Below are positions 24,001-35,354 of a DNA stretch of 64,000 nt, in pieces. The notes below the pieces were generated by a model. That model was not told the origin of the DNA and searched no databases. It was given only the letters and a program-made list of their open reading frames with translations. The translations under genes were made by a program, and so were the position numbers. Origin of the DNA: Linnemannia schmuckeri (taxonomy: Eukaryota; Mortierellomycota; Mortierellomycetes; Mortierellales; Mortierellaceae); assembly GCA_029449235.1 (NCBI GenBank), contig JANATG010000008.1:1178001-1242000 (forward strand). The letters run 5' to 3'. How positions within the stretch are numbered: the stretch's first letter is position 1; each line of letters starts with the position of its first letter.

Positions 24001-24831
24001 AGTACAGCCTTTTGCTCGGATTTTTCTTTTTGCAAAATTGTTGGAATTGAGAGACTTCGGATCCATTCTTTGTCAGGCAATACTTAATCCAATCGGTCGA
24101 GCGTCGAGTCCTGGCTGACTGTTGTTCTGTGCTATAGTCTATTTTCTGTCTTAGCTGCTGTCCCTGTCCCTGCATCAGTCTCATATTGCTGTATGGTAGG
24201 TCCTGCCTCTGTGTTTCCTTTGGCTGTTGCTCAATGTGTTGATTCATATAAAAAAAACTTGTGCGAAAGATAAAAATAATATGAAGGTGAGCTTGCCTTT
24301 GGACATAAAGTCGAACCGATGAGACCCATCGCTGACCTGAACCCACATATCAAAGTTAGGGAACGACACATCCTTAGATTCTGCAGCCTTGTTGTTATCT
24401 CCATTCCAACGATGTTGAGCAACAAGCGACTGCTCCTTCAACTGGACAAGCTCCTTGATCAAATACTCCTTGGCTTCAATCTCCTGCTCAGTGCCGACAA
24501 CACGGTATCCGATATCACCGGCCAGGTGCCTGACCACTTTACGAACACTCTCCTCAGAGAACTGGACCTCTCCTGTCACCGGATTGATAGGGTCCTGAAC
24601 TGGGGTCGGGAGGGTGTAATGGAGTTGATAGTTGATCATGCCAAGAATCAAGAGGAAACCGAGGAAGGTTGCCCAGGCGGAGAGGATGATCTTGCGGGAC
24701 GAAAATCCTGAATGTGCCTTTGTCAGTCCGTGCTTGTTAGCAGCATTGTTCTCCTTGATGGTACCGGTGGAAGGAAGGGTTGAAGTGGCCTTTTGGTTGC
24801 GCTGTTTGAGCGCACTTGGGGTGGCGGCCAT
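21049..24831 (-). CDS. ER/vacuolar membrane M28 metallopeptidase, ERMP1/Pff1-like
   Basis: Exons 24831-24297, 23408-23193 and 23030-21049 give 910 aa. A short cytosolic N-terminus is followed by one membrane segment (ILSAWATFLGFLLILGMI). Then comes a luminal M28 zinc-peptidase domain. Likely metal and catalytic residues are His210 in NSHYD, Asp222 or Asp223 in PGAVDD, Glu256 and Glu257 in FNGGEES, and the His in YLYHTHLDLDE. The second half is a multi-pass membrane region of about eight or nine hydrophobic segments (for example FVIGGLALLTMVTSV) and a luminal beta-rich tail. Order and length match ERMP1/Felix-ina and the fungal Pff1-type protease; the substrate is not known. Intron 1 (887 nt) starts with GC rather than GT (AAAG|GCAAGC) but phase and family alignment support it. 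The ATG at 24831 is the first in frame; an upstream TTG at 24858 is not a likely start. Confidence 0.9.
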
Positions 24832-25651
24832 GTCCTGAAGCTTGTCTTTAGTTTGCAAACGGATGTGATTATCTTTTAGCTTCTTGAAAGGTGGTTGCTG
24901 TTTTCGTCAATGTCGAAAGGAAGAGTCGATATGGTGCGAAGGAAATAGGGGAGAGGGAAGAGGAGTAAGGGAAGAGGAGAGGGGTAAAGAAGAAAAAGGG
25001 AGGAGAAAGAGAAATATCTTAAAGAAGGAACAGAAAGGCAAAAAAAAAAAAAAAAAAAAAGAGCTGGTCTCATCGAATCGTTGCCCAGGAACAAACAACC
25101 GTTCGAAACGGCCGTCCAATCAGCATCCAGCTCAACTTCCCCAGTTAAATTCATTTGAACCAAACAGGTATTATGTAAAGACAGCCCACGTTCATAGAAA
25201 GCAAACTCTGTCTGTGTCTCTTGAATGAATCGATCGATTGTCCACCTTGTTCGATTCGTCGCCGTCTTCATGAAATGTCACCATTCTTGCCTTCTTTGTT
25301 CCCTTCATCCGTCATTTTGTTCCTCTGGGCTCTTTCCTCGGTACAATTTTTCAGGTACAGACTACTGTGAACAAATAGTTCAAGAAATAAGAAAAGAATA
25401 GCCCGAGCTTGTTGATACTTCTTCTATTGAGACTCCCCCCAGTTTGGCGGCTGCAAATCTGATTTGTAGGTTCAAATATCTGACTTCTAAATACTCTTGT
25501 TAGAAAAGGAACTGTCGAGAAAGAACATATGTGTTTGTCTAAAAAAGTGTATTATTTTTTGTTGTTTGTAAAAGAGTACAAGAGAGGAGAGTCTATGCAA
25601 AATGGGGGGGGGGGGGGGGTAAGATAGAAAAGGAGAAAAGGAATTTTGCTT
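24832..25651. other. Spacer: ERMP1-like promoter and carrier-gene 3' flank
   Basis: 820 bp between tandem minus-strand genes. It holds a 20-odd base A run near 25039, a CCAATCAG box at 25116-25123 and a 16-base G run (25604-25619) just beyond the stop of the next gene. No gene is visible. Confidence 0.6.
25115..25123 (+). promoter_or_regulatory. CCAAT box (TCCAATCAG)
   Basis: Good match to the NF-Y/HAP CCAATCAG consensus, about 285 bp upstream of the ERMP1-like start codon, in reverse orientation to that gene. Function inferred. Confidence 0.35.
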
Positions 25652-28511
25652 CTAAGCGATGAAGCCTCCCTTGTGGGAACCTCCACCAAAGTTCCGGCTG
25701 ACACGGCGGCCGACGGCCGTGCTGCCTAGGATGCCGCCCGATGGGTGAACCTTGGCCGCATTCTTGGCAGAGTTGTATAGCCACAGACCCCAGAAAGTCA
25801 GGCAGACTCCCGTCCATTGCGTCGTGCCCAATGTCTGGTGGAAGTACACAATACTGGCCACAATGACAACAATACGCTTAATCAACGATGCAATCGAGTA
25901 GGTTACTGGAGAGGTAAGCGCCAAGACCGAGAAGGCAAAGATGTTCTGGAAAAAGTGCGAGACGCCGTTCAAGAACAACAACCACGAGACACTCCAGAAT
26001 CCAGAAGAATGGCCCGTGGCATGGTGGTAGACTCCCGACTCGTCTGAGAACATGAGTCCCAGACCCTCAGCATACAGCCAGATGGGAATCATACAAATCG
26101 CAGCCATGGTCGAGGAGTAAAAGAGAATATTGATTTTGTCGAGCTTTTGGGAATTGCTGGATGCGATATCGTCAGAGTCATCCTGCTTGGTTCCTTCCTT
26201 ATTGCCGAGTTGCTGTTGCTTCGCCTTGTTGCTAAAAAGAATTTTTTTGGTGAACACGTTCTGAGTCACAAAGACCAGCATTGATGCCAGCGCACAGACG
26301 AGACCGACCAGGTTATTGAATTCGAGTGACAGTCTGCAAGCCAACATGACACCAGCTGTCAAAGGAACGAGGGAAATGTAGACATCCTTGCTGTAGGTCG
26401 TACCCAAAATGACGCGGTAAAAGACGACAGTGAAGAGCGGTGACAATGCCTAAGCAGATGATAGCAAGGAGAGAGTATTTCAATGATTAATATGAATGCC
26501 GAGGTGTCATTGTTCGTTTGTTATTTTTTCTCCTAGTTCTCTAATCCATGGATCGATGTGAAGCGCAAGTGAAAGCTGTAATAGGAAATGTACAAGCGAA
26601 AACAAGGAGTCGCAAAAAGTGTTTTATCGGTCCAATACAAAGGCGTGGTGTTCTCAGCAGGTGAAAGTTGAAAGGGTTCACTCGTCCATCCTTTCATCTT
26701 GTCTGTCCCTTTTTAAGCCTTATCTGGCCTGAGCCAGCTTCCCTGAAAGCAGCCCCTCTTTCGGTAAAAAGTCGTCTCCTTGAAATTTGTTCCTGTCCAG
26801 AGAAGGTTGGATCTGAACCACTTGCGCTGCACTCTCTCTTCTATAGATTTGTTGGTCATCATGGCTTCTCTTCACCGTCTCCTTTCCACTGTTCTTACTG
26901 CCGAGGCCTGACTTGTCCTGTCCCTGTATCACTCCTTTAAGGGCCATTTCCATCTATGCCTCCTGTCACATCATTGCCAAATAAATAAAAAGAAAAGAGT
27001 GGAACAGGAGAGGCTATGCATTGACACGAAGAGCTCACCTTGATGGTATGGACGACACTCAATGGGACTCGACTGATGGCAAAACTGGAAAAGACATGTC
27101 CAACAACCTGAAACCCGACCAGCGGGGCGGTCATCTGTATAATGCCCATAGTGGGTCGGCGGATCGTGGTCATCCTGAATCCCGTGCCGAGCAAGAAGCA
27201 GAAGAAGGACACAAATACAAACTGGACAAAGGTCAAGGTGATGGGGTATCGGAACTGATTCATGATCTGCTTTCCAATGTTGTTGGTGACGGCCGAGGAA
27301 AAGTACCAGAGCAGACAGAGACCGGGCAGCTTGGAAGCTTTGTAAAACTTCATGGCCATGCCACGGAGCGAGCTTGGATCCACACTGGCGCTGGTTCCTG
27401 CAGAGAATCCTGACGATGAGACTCCGTCCAAGGGCCGACTCGAGGGTAGCGAGAGCTTGCCTCCATTGGATGAAACGACCGCCTGAGCTGATTGAACCAC
27501 CTTGCTCAGCCCTTGGTTCAAGGCTGGAGGCAAATAGGCAGCGACGCCATTGAGTGCTGGTCGGTTTAGTTTCTTCTGAAGTTCTTTTTCGTCGTCCTCA
27601 AAGTAGAGGTGTTCCTGCTGGTATTGGTGCTGGTGCTGTTGTTGTTGGTGGTGATACAAGGGTTGCTGATCGTACAAGGGTTGTTGGTTCTGTGCTGGCC
27701 AGCGACCGCCAAGGGTACTCGAGGTGCTAATAGTATGGCTGCTTGATCCGCTGTATTGGGTATTGTAGGTGGTGGTGACAGAAGCAGAGCCCGACGATGC
27801 CAATGATGGAACACCGGTTGCATCATAGAGAGAAGGTCCAATAGTTGGGTTCAGGGCAGGCGAGGTTGAGCGCAGGGCTGGATATGTCTGAGGCTGATAG
27901 AGATGGCTCACAGACAAGGGCGATTTTGCGAGCGGCAAGGTCGAGGAAGGAATGGGACCGGAGCCAGAGACAGAGCCGGTCGCAGAAGAAGAAGAAGAGG
28001 AGGAAGCAAAAGTGCTCTGAAAAGTGGGTGCAGGTGTTGAGGACGTTGAGGAGACGGCCGAAGAAGCGAGCGAGGTTGGAGTCATGCTAGCGAACTGATA
28101 AGTGTTGTGGTGATGCTGGCTGTGGCTGTGGCTATGGCTATGGTTGTGGTTGGTGGAAGAGTGAGAGCTGGGTGAGAGGTTTTCTGGTGGAGACGAGGCC
28201 CCGGAGGAGAAGGAGGTCCTTGGGGTTGGCAGCTGTTGGACGTGGACCATGAGCGGGTTCTCTATACTTGAGGGCAAGCTATCATGAGTCTGTTGTTCAA
28301 AAAAGGGGATAGCAGAGTCGTCGTCGTGGACGGCGGAGGGGGTGAGTGCAGCGGCGGTGGAATGGTTATGGTTCTGGCTTGCTAGGGCCTCGAAGAGGGC
28401 ATCGGCGGTGGGGATGCGGTCATTATCGGTTGTGGAGGAGGTAGGCTGGGGCTTGTAGGAGAAGGGGCCCGACTGCCTTGTGGATGAGGACGGGCCAGCA
28501 GTGTTTGCCAT
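25652..28511 (-). CDS. Triose-phosphate-transporter family carrier, Sly41-like
   Basis: Exons 28511-27039 and 26449-25652 give 756 aa. The C-terminal half is a TPT/EamA-type transporter with about ten membrane helices. It starts around residue 390 (LCLLWYFSSAVTNNIGKQIMNQFRYPIT) and continues through FAISRVPLSVVHTIK, LSPLFTVVFYRV and FLNGVSHFFQNIFAFS. It closes with the typical SIASLIKRIVVIVASIVYF and WTGVCLTFWGLWLYN. This resembles yeast Sly41 and plant plastid phosphate translocators, so a nucleotide-sugar or phosphorylated-metabolite antiporter in the ER/Golgi is likely; the substrate cannot be read. The first ~380 residues are unusual: Ser/Thr/Gln/His-rich disorder. The ATG at 28511 (MANTAGPSS) is preferred; an open frame continues upstream, but it is low complexity and includes the repetitive leader. 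Intron 27038-26450 is 589 nt. Confidence 0.88.
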
Positions 28512-28656
28512 GTGATAAGGTGATGAGGTTGATGAGTTGGGAGAGAGGAAACGGATGGGAGACGAGGGAGTGAGGAAGGATGACGGAAGGAAAGATGGTG
28601 TAAGGAATGGAGAGGGATGCGAGGATGAAGAACAAGAAAAAAAGAAGAAAAAGAAA

Positions 28657-28693
28657 GAAAAGAAAAGAAAAGAAAAGAAAAGAAAAGAAAAGA
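28657..28693. repeat. GAAAA microsatellite
   Basis: About seven copies of a 5-base unit in the leader of the carrier gene, giving a pyrimidine-rich 5' UTR on the minus strand. Confidence 0.9.
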
Positions 28694-29447
28694 GATGAGA
28701 AAACAAATCAAGGTTATCAAAGATAATGTCTATTTTTGAATTGGATTGAAGGGAAGGAAAGGGAAGGGAACAACAACGACAAAAGAAAAGGGGGAAACGA
28801 AAAGACAATAAAAGTGAACGAACAGTGACATGTTCATTATTGGTGGGCTGTGGTTCTCTTTTCTTTTGTCCGTCTGTTCACAATAGAGAAGGTACACACT
28901 GCATTACTTCCTATTGCCATTTTAATTACCCGTCGGTCGAGGGGTATGTCTTTGCAGGTACCAGCACCACTGGTACACATATATCACATATCGACGGGCA
29001 AGGTCAACTAGTAACAATGCAGTCCCCCTTTCTCCCTTTGCCCCTCGGGCATTGAGAGCGAAGGGGTATGTGTGAACAAGACAAGACAAGAGGTGGGCTT
29101 TCAAAGGAAATCCATGGCTTCAATTCGATCCAACTCTCTTTGTGTCTGTGAGCATCCAATTTATGTATTTTTTTTTAACGGACCCGATCCAGTCCACTCA
29201 CATCAATCCAGCTGAACGGGACTCTATTCTGCCCGTTGCTCTTCCGTATTTCCTTTGCGACTACTTCCTGGCCATGCGTCCAACAAAAAGAAAAAACGTG
29301 TGAAGGTGAGGAGGTAATAAAAGGGCAACCAGCACTTTGTTCCCTCTCAGCGAAAATAATTGAACTGATCATCTCAAGCATACAATTGTCTCTCCCCCTC
29401 CAGCGATATACGACCAAGCCACACTTTCCCTTGAGCCTTTTGTCCAC

Positions 29448-29475
29448 TTTTTTTTTTTTTTTTTTTTTTTTTTTT
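29448..29475. repeat. 28-base T tract
   Basis: Uninterrupted T run about 80 bp upstream of the PAAT-like start codon, so in its promoter or 5' UTR. Confidence 0.95.
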
Positions 29476-29554
29476 CCTTCCTCCGCCCTGTCTCGCCTCT
29501 TCTGCAGCGGCACACAACACACTTTTCCTAGGAAAACGCACAACCAGGAGCAAG

Positions 29555-31336
29555 ATGGCGCTTCTCCACTTCATTACAAACAGGGCTGCCGATGACCTCA
29601 CTGCCATCTACTCCGCATGTCTCTTTGACCAGGTAGGAATCTACCTTCATTCTTCTCACAGACTTACAGAGTGGCTATGCTATGCTTCTGTGACCATACG
29701 CTTTCCTTGCCACAGACACAAAATTCATCGATCTACACAGCATAACCAACTTCCCATTACTGCACTACTACTATGGCCCATGGTATAAAAATAGACGGAT
29801 GGATCATTGTGCGCCACTACTGCAGTACAAGAGAACCCTCGCCCCCTACGCCTATCCTCCTCTACTACCGCGCCATCCTCAAACGCGCCCTTGAGCCCAA
29901 CTACCTCTGAACACAGCAGGCATATCCTCACAGACCTGTCTCCCTCCAATCCCGCCATCCTCCTCGCCCGCTCGTCAACCGACCCCGACACGCGACCCTT
30001 CGTCTGCTCAGCCATCACCATCGTCTCCTCAGCAAGGACCATGGAACTCTACATCTCGGGCGAATACTTGGGTACCTTCCGTGGCGAGTCCTTCCTTCCT
30101 TCGACTCCTTCCTTCACACCCGTTATTTCTGGAGCTGGTGGGGCTGATGGACTTGGACCGGCGAGCCCGCCGTTGTTTCTTATCCAGATCGATCAGGAGA
30201 GTTTGCTTCATAGATGTCGTAACTTGCTCTTCAAGGTAAAATCAAAGAGTCAGTTTGTTTACTCTCTCGCGGTGACAAGCTACTTGACTATCGCATGTCA
30301 ATAAGCACGCGTAATGTATCAAAACTTGAAGTTGTCTCTAAGCACGCAGTTCCATTTCTCACAACAACCTATGTAGTTCTTCGTACCTAAGAAGCCAACG
30401 GCGTTTCAGGATTCACTCTCGATCCATTGGTTGATCGTACAGGGCGCATTGCCGCCACCCTCGTCATCGCTGCCGCTGCCAAACCACGGCCCTGCTTATC
30501 ACAACTCTCTTCAACAACCAGCAACAGTCACATCATCCTCTCCAGCAGTGCATACATCAACTACGCCAGCTTTCTCATCTTCCCTGGCATCATCATTATC
30601 GACATCAACTCAACCAGGAAATTCTCCATCCTTGACACAAACTGATACAACTGGCGGTGCCACTACTAACATAGCAGTCGGTAACTCCGAACCAACAGCA
30701 ATTACCACTTACAGCGGTGTCTCGACCACACCGGCCTCACACATATCCTCTGAGTATTCCTCGTCCTCACAGAATCCCAACAATCAGAAACCTTCCAACT
30801 TTTCAGCATTTATATCCGCCCACTCTTATGCGATGTCCCCCGGGATCGCTACATCGATCGACCTCGACAAAATACGCCAAATGCTCAGTCAAGTCCAGAT
30901 TGACAATATGCCCCAAGGTGCCAAGGATCTGATGCGAACCATGGAGATGCAATCCCTTGCTCAGCAACACCAACATCAGAGGGCGTCGCCTTCTTCTGTG
31001 GCTGGAGGAGGAGAGTACCTTTCGCCCTCTCCTATCGCATCCCCACTCCCACCTTTGGCGTACACGGCGATTGCAACAACAACGCCTCATTGGCCTCCTT
31101 CTCTAGTTTCACCACCACTTACTGTCACATCCACATTAACACCGCACTCGGAATCCACAGCAGCAGCATCAGTACCAGCAGGAGAGACAGCCGCAGTGAC
31201 GACAACATTTGTGACAAAGACAGAACTGGCGCTGATGGAGGAGAGGATCATGACCAAGATCGAGCAACGGTTCCAAGAGATGGAAGATCGAATCCTGAAC
31301 AAGCTCTTGCTCGCCACTAAACAACCAAATCCTTAA
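29555..31336 (+). CDS. PAAT / C10orf88-like protein
   Basis: Exons 29555-29632, 29795-30235 and 30410-31336 give 481 aa. Three segments follow the order of animal PAAT (C10orf88), a protein described as associating with mitochondrial ABC transporters. They are ARTMELYISGEYLGTFRGE early on, IDLDKIRQMLSQVQ with PQGAKDLMRTME in the middle, and a C-terminal coiled coil (ALMEERIMTKIEQRFQEMED). Between them are Ser/Thr/Pro-rich linkers. No transmembrane segment or clear targeting peptide is seen; exon 1 (MALLHFITNRAADDL) is short. Exon 2 was started at 29795 because the frame has a stop immediately before it and an AG acceptor fits phase 0. Whether the fungal protein binds ABC transporters is inference. 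It is convergent with the LMBD1 gene, 210 bp away. Confidence 0.72.
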
Positions 31337-31472
31337 ACCATCCCAACACAACGCAACACAAAACAGTACTTGTAATACGACAGCATAACCTCCCTTGTAC
31401 AAAATAATTTGCTCCGCATATCAATACAAGAAAAACCATGGCACAGAAAAACTGTGAGAATATGTACAGCCG

Positions 31473-31478
31473 TTTATT
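31473..31478 (-). terminator. AATAAA poly(A) signal of LMBD1 gene
   Basis: TTTATT on the plus strand, about 70 nt beyond the minus-strand stop at 31547, a suitable distance for cleavage signals. Confidence 0.45.
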
Positions 31479-31546
31479 TCCATGCATGTGTGAGTATGAT
31501 TTGAAATAGACATAAAAAGCCTGCCAATTTTCAAAAATGCTATTGC

Positions 31547-33878
31547 TTATCTGCTGCTGGGGAGTCCAGAACCCCCAGAATGCGCAGACGAAGGTCCTTG
31601 TTGTTGTTGTTGTGCAGGAGTCGAGCCGTTCTCAGATCCGTTATTGTTGGTCCGAAGAGATCCATAGCTGGGTCCAGGGATCAACAATCCTCTCCGTCCA
31701 GCTCGCCTCCGCCCACCATCCACACTCATAGCGCCAATAGCGCTCAGTAATCCTCTTGACTCAATATCGTCGACATCCTCCTCAGTTTCGCTAAGTACAG
31801 GCTCGACTCCAAATCCCTTCCTGCACCCCTGGATAAGGTTAAAGCCAAGAGCCAGGAAGAACATGAGGAGGAAGAGCCACTGCATGTAGTAGAATGCAAG
31901 GCCTAGGACGGGTGTCCCGAGAATGATTTTCGTAATGATGGAGGATGTGACGGTAGGTGTGCAGAGCCCTGTTGGTGCTCCGACGTGGCAAGGGATGATC
32001 AGGGCCGGATAGTCGCTGCAATCTCTCTGCAATACTACCGTGTGGTTACACTAATAGTCATGAAGTTAGAAAGCACTTGTTGAGCAACAGTTGGTCGTTT
32101 GGTAAACACATGAGAAAAAGTTCGACTGAACATCAATTTGAAACTTACGTATTGCTGGCTGCCAAACATGGAATAGTCTGGCGCGACAGACATGGTCAAG
32201 GAATAGCTGAGGCCCGCAAGAGTGAGCATCAGAAGCATGGTGGCAGCCAAGAGTCCCTGAGGTTGAGTAGCAGCCTTGCGGAACCGGTACAGGTTGACCC
32301 AAAGGAAGCGGATGCCGATCGAAATAATCCCCTTTGTCGTCGACCAGAACATGTACAGGATAATCATCACCATCAAAATGTAGTCCACCGGGAAGAACTA
32401 ATACAATCAAAAACACAAACAATAGTTAGCAACTGTTACACATATATGCAGTCATGTCTGTTGTAGAAAAGGTTGTCGACTTACAGGTGAGAGGCTCAAA
32501 AACAAGAGGTTGAGAGGGTTGGGGATGTTTGGGTGCGTCAGGATGTATCCACAAGGAGCGCCACATACATCCTCTGTCAGATTGTCGATTCTAAAGACGA
32601 GATAAAAGAAACAGGCAGCGATTAGCTTGGTTTCATCGAATACAAGCAGAGCGCAAGTCTCATATCCCTCTTATGTCAGCATACGTTGTAACCCCGATAG
32701 ATGTAATAAGCAGAACAGTAAGTGTCAATGCTGCCATCCCGAGAAGAATCTATAAAGTCAAGAAAAGATTGAACGCTGTCAGTACTCTAATAGCATATTG
32801 GGGTCATCGACCGAAAACTGAAAGCACGAAAAGGTGTGTACCTCAAAGGGGCGAATGATGCATCGGCAACGGTTAAACCAGCTGTCGCGGACACTCTGAA
32901 CCATCCTTGATCGGTTCTCCAGGACAAGTGCTTCTCTAGAAAGTTCCCTGAAAGCATGACGGTCCCGCTCTGACGCGCGGTTAAGCCCTCCCTGCGGATA
33001 GCGATTGATGATAGTGTTCTGTCGCTCCCGATTGGCAGCCAGCTGTGCATCTGTCTCGTTCATAGTCGCAGGAATCGATTTCAGCCCTGCAATCAAGTGC
33101 AAAGGCAATAACGAAAGTCCGGGCGCCTATATATGTATTGCATAAACATTTGATTAGAGCTAATACGGAGCATGAAAAAAGTGTGTCAATTAAGCAAAGC
33201 ACGAGGGCACTTACGGTGTAAAATACCAGGACGCCCATTCCTAAAAGGGATAGCACACCAGCGACAAAGGCCAGTGCCCCTGTTCCATCTACATAACGCA
33301 GGGATCGAATGAAAAGGATTGAACAAAGGAAGACAGTTGCGAAAGAGGAGACGGTTTGTCGATTTATCAGTCAAGATTGGCATACAGGGCAAGAGAGAGT
33401 TGTATCAAACATCCAATATTTTTTCAGTAAAATGACGTGAGGATGAACAGCTGCAGCTACCCCAACGAACCAGATGCGCGCGCGCATTCCCGTCGCAAGT
33501 GGCGGTCATTGCCGCGCAAAACTGGAATCAAATAAAAGGCGGGGTTGACTTACCCAGATCGGTCAGCATCTTCCGAAGCCATTCCAGGTCCTTATTATCG
33601 TGCTTGTTGGGCTTCATGAACAAGCCGGTGATCAACAGAGTACAGGCGACAAGAATAAAGAAGACAGTGTACTTGAGCGAAGCAAGCAGTCTTTGGCGTA
33701 TCGATTGTCCCTCGTCTAGCTCCTCATAGTAAAAGTACGAGAGCGGGATCCAAAAGAAGCAAAAACTGGCAATCAATCCGTACGCGCCTATATAAGGATA
33801 ATTAAGAAGAAAATGATGAGGGTCAGGACAACATTCAGTCGTCAATAGAAAGGAAAAAAAAATAAAAGCTTTCTCATC

Positions 33879-33910
<32 letters not shown>

Positions 33911-34454
33911 AGTCTTTCGATCTCTGTTTTATCGCCGTGGATCGGCTTCATTTCTTTTGAGGCGTCGCTCTTTCGTTTGCATAAGAGCATATAAACAAAG
34001 GACATATGCATGCGGGTCAGACTGACTGATGCAGGACAGAACGAGAACTGCATATGAACAAAAATCGAACATAAAAAAATAAAACCGGACAATGATGACG
34101 AAGACAACAAAAAATAAACGCCAAGATGCAAAGAACAAAACTCCTCCTTTGTTGTTTTGCTTACTTACCATAATAAAAGATCCGGACAGCATTTTGCATA
34201 TGGGCAATGGCTTCGTCCGTGGCCCAGGCGCGCCTCAGACCGGTGGTTGGGTCCATGATCCGCGAGACGAGGAAGATGTCGACAGGGAAGAGGGCGACGG
34301 TCGAGAGACAGACGGTCAAGGCGATGATGGTGACGATCAGAGCAAACGGCTCCCTGTCTGTCGTATCCGAGTAGTAGAGTGTGAAGAAAATGGAGAACCC
34401 CAGCAGGATCTATGTTGTGTATCCACGTGTGAACGCATGGAAAAAGAGGGTGCC

Positions 34455-34490
<36 letters not shown>

Positions 34491-34679
34491 GATACCGTAT
34501 GGCCGAATAAAGTTGAATAAAAGAAAAAAAAATACGTCTGACATGTCAGCATGATTGCTTTTATTCCTGGGTTGGTATATATAACGCCCGGCCTTGTGTT
34601 TTAATAATGAGTTGCTTACGGCGACCATGATGCCGAAGGCACCCCATGCAGTGGCGATATGTAGCACGCCGTCGAGCAT
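31547..34679 (-). CDS. LMBRD1: LMBD1-like lysosomal/vacuolar cobalamin transporter
   Basis: Nine exons (34679-34620, 34409-34169, 33787-33554, 33288-33215, 33126-32842, 32749-32685, 32590-32485, 32397-32149, 32050-31547) give 605 aa; all phases join. About nine membrane helices. Family landmarks appear in order: VALFPVDIFLVSRIMD, FFWIPLSYFYYEE, LKYTVFFILVACTLL, the cytosolic loop with RDRHAFRELSREALVLE, FFPVDYILMVMIILYMF, LWVNLYRFRKAATQPQ, and APDYSMFGSQQY. This order matches animal LMBRD1, which works with ABCD4 to move vitamin B12 from lysosome to cytosol. The Ser/Gln-rich C-terminal tail (about 70 aa) is divergent. Introns 1 and 2 contain T runs of 34 and 28 bases. The start ATG (MLDGVLHIATAWG) immediately precedes the first helix. 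It shares a 675 bp divergent promoter with SMC4. Transport of cobalamin is inferred from the family. Confidence 0.9.
33883..33910. repeat. 28-base T tract in LMBD1 intron 2
   Basis: Uninterrupted T run within the 381 nt intron; on the sense (minus) strand it reads poly-A. Confidence 0.95.
34456..34489. repeat. 34-base T tract in LMBD1 intron 1
   Basis: Uninterrupted T run within the 210 nt intron; reads poly-A in the pre-mRNA. Confidence 0.95.
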
Positions 34680-35354
34680 GGTTGTAGTTAGAGAGGGAAC
34701 TGGCGAGAGAGAGAGTGTGTGTGAGAGGGTTGCAGGAGCGAAGAGTGAGTGAAAAGTGAGTGGTCGGTCGAGTGGAGAGAAAAAGTGGCGAAGAGAGAGA
34801 GAAAAAAGAGAGGAGGTTGGGTCGTGTAGAGAGGGTGAGAAAAAGGCAGGTGTGTTTCCGGAGGTTGCTTGGAGAGTGAAAGTGCTGTGGTGATAATAAC
34901 GACAGACGGGAAGTTTAGTGCTGCAGGTGAAAGAGTGAATGAAAAAGGGAGCGGAATGAGAGCTGCTTTGAATGGAGGGAGGGAGAGGTAGAGAAAAGAG
35001 AGTGAATGAAGGTTGGTGTGTGGGAAGGGGGAAAATGGGACGAGTGACAAACGTTCGATATGAAAAGGTCTACGTGACTGCGAGCAAAGGCTTCAACGTC
35101 AAGAAGTGACAAATTTGTGGTGGCAAAGGAAGCTAACCACTCTTAAAAGGCGCGCGTCTTTTGTTTTTGTTCTCTTTTGTTGACTTCATCCCGCCGCGCC
35201 CTTGTCCAATCAGCCAGCAAAAAAACAATAACTTCACACCAGGAACAACAACTACCATCAACTACTCTTACGGCAGACACAACTATCACCTCTGGGATTG
35301 CAACAAAAGGAACCAAGGCACGCAGGAGCACAAACAAAAGTATTGAATACCTCG
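34680..35354. promoter_or_regulatory. Divergent promoter LMBD1 / SMC4
   Basis: 675 bp between start codons. On the SMC4 side there is a GC-rich AAAGGCGCGCG element near 35146-35156, reminiscent of cell-cycle (E2F/MBF-like) sites, and a CCAATCAG box. A TACGTGAC element lies at 35071-35078. The LMBD1 side is pyrimidine-rich when read on the minus strand. Motifs are visible; function is inferred. Confidence 0.5.
35205..35213 (+). promoter_or_regulatory. CCAAT box upstream of SMC4
   Basis: TCCAATCAG, about 145 bp before the SMC4 start codon, in the forward orientation and at a usual distance for NF-Y/HAP binding. Confidence 0.45.

Larger units (their letters stand above)
28512..29554. other. Divergent promoter region, carrier gene / PAAT-like gene
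   Basis: About 1 kb between two divergent starts. It contains a GAAAA microsatellite at the carrier side and a 28-base T tract (29448-29475) about 80 bp before the PAAT-like start. No gene recognised. Confidence 0.6.

Noticed and set aside
24856..24858. Upstream in-frame TTG as start of the ERMP1-like protein
   Set aside because: Not an ATG; the ATG at 24831 gives a normal cytosolic N-terminus.
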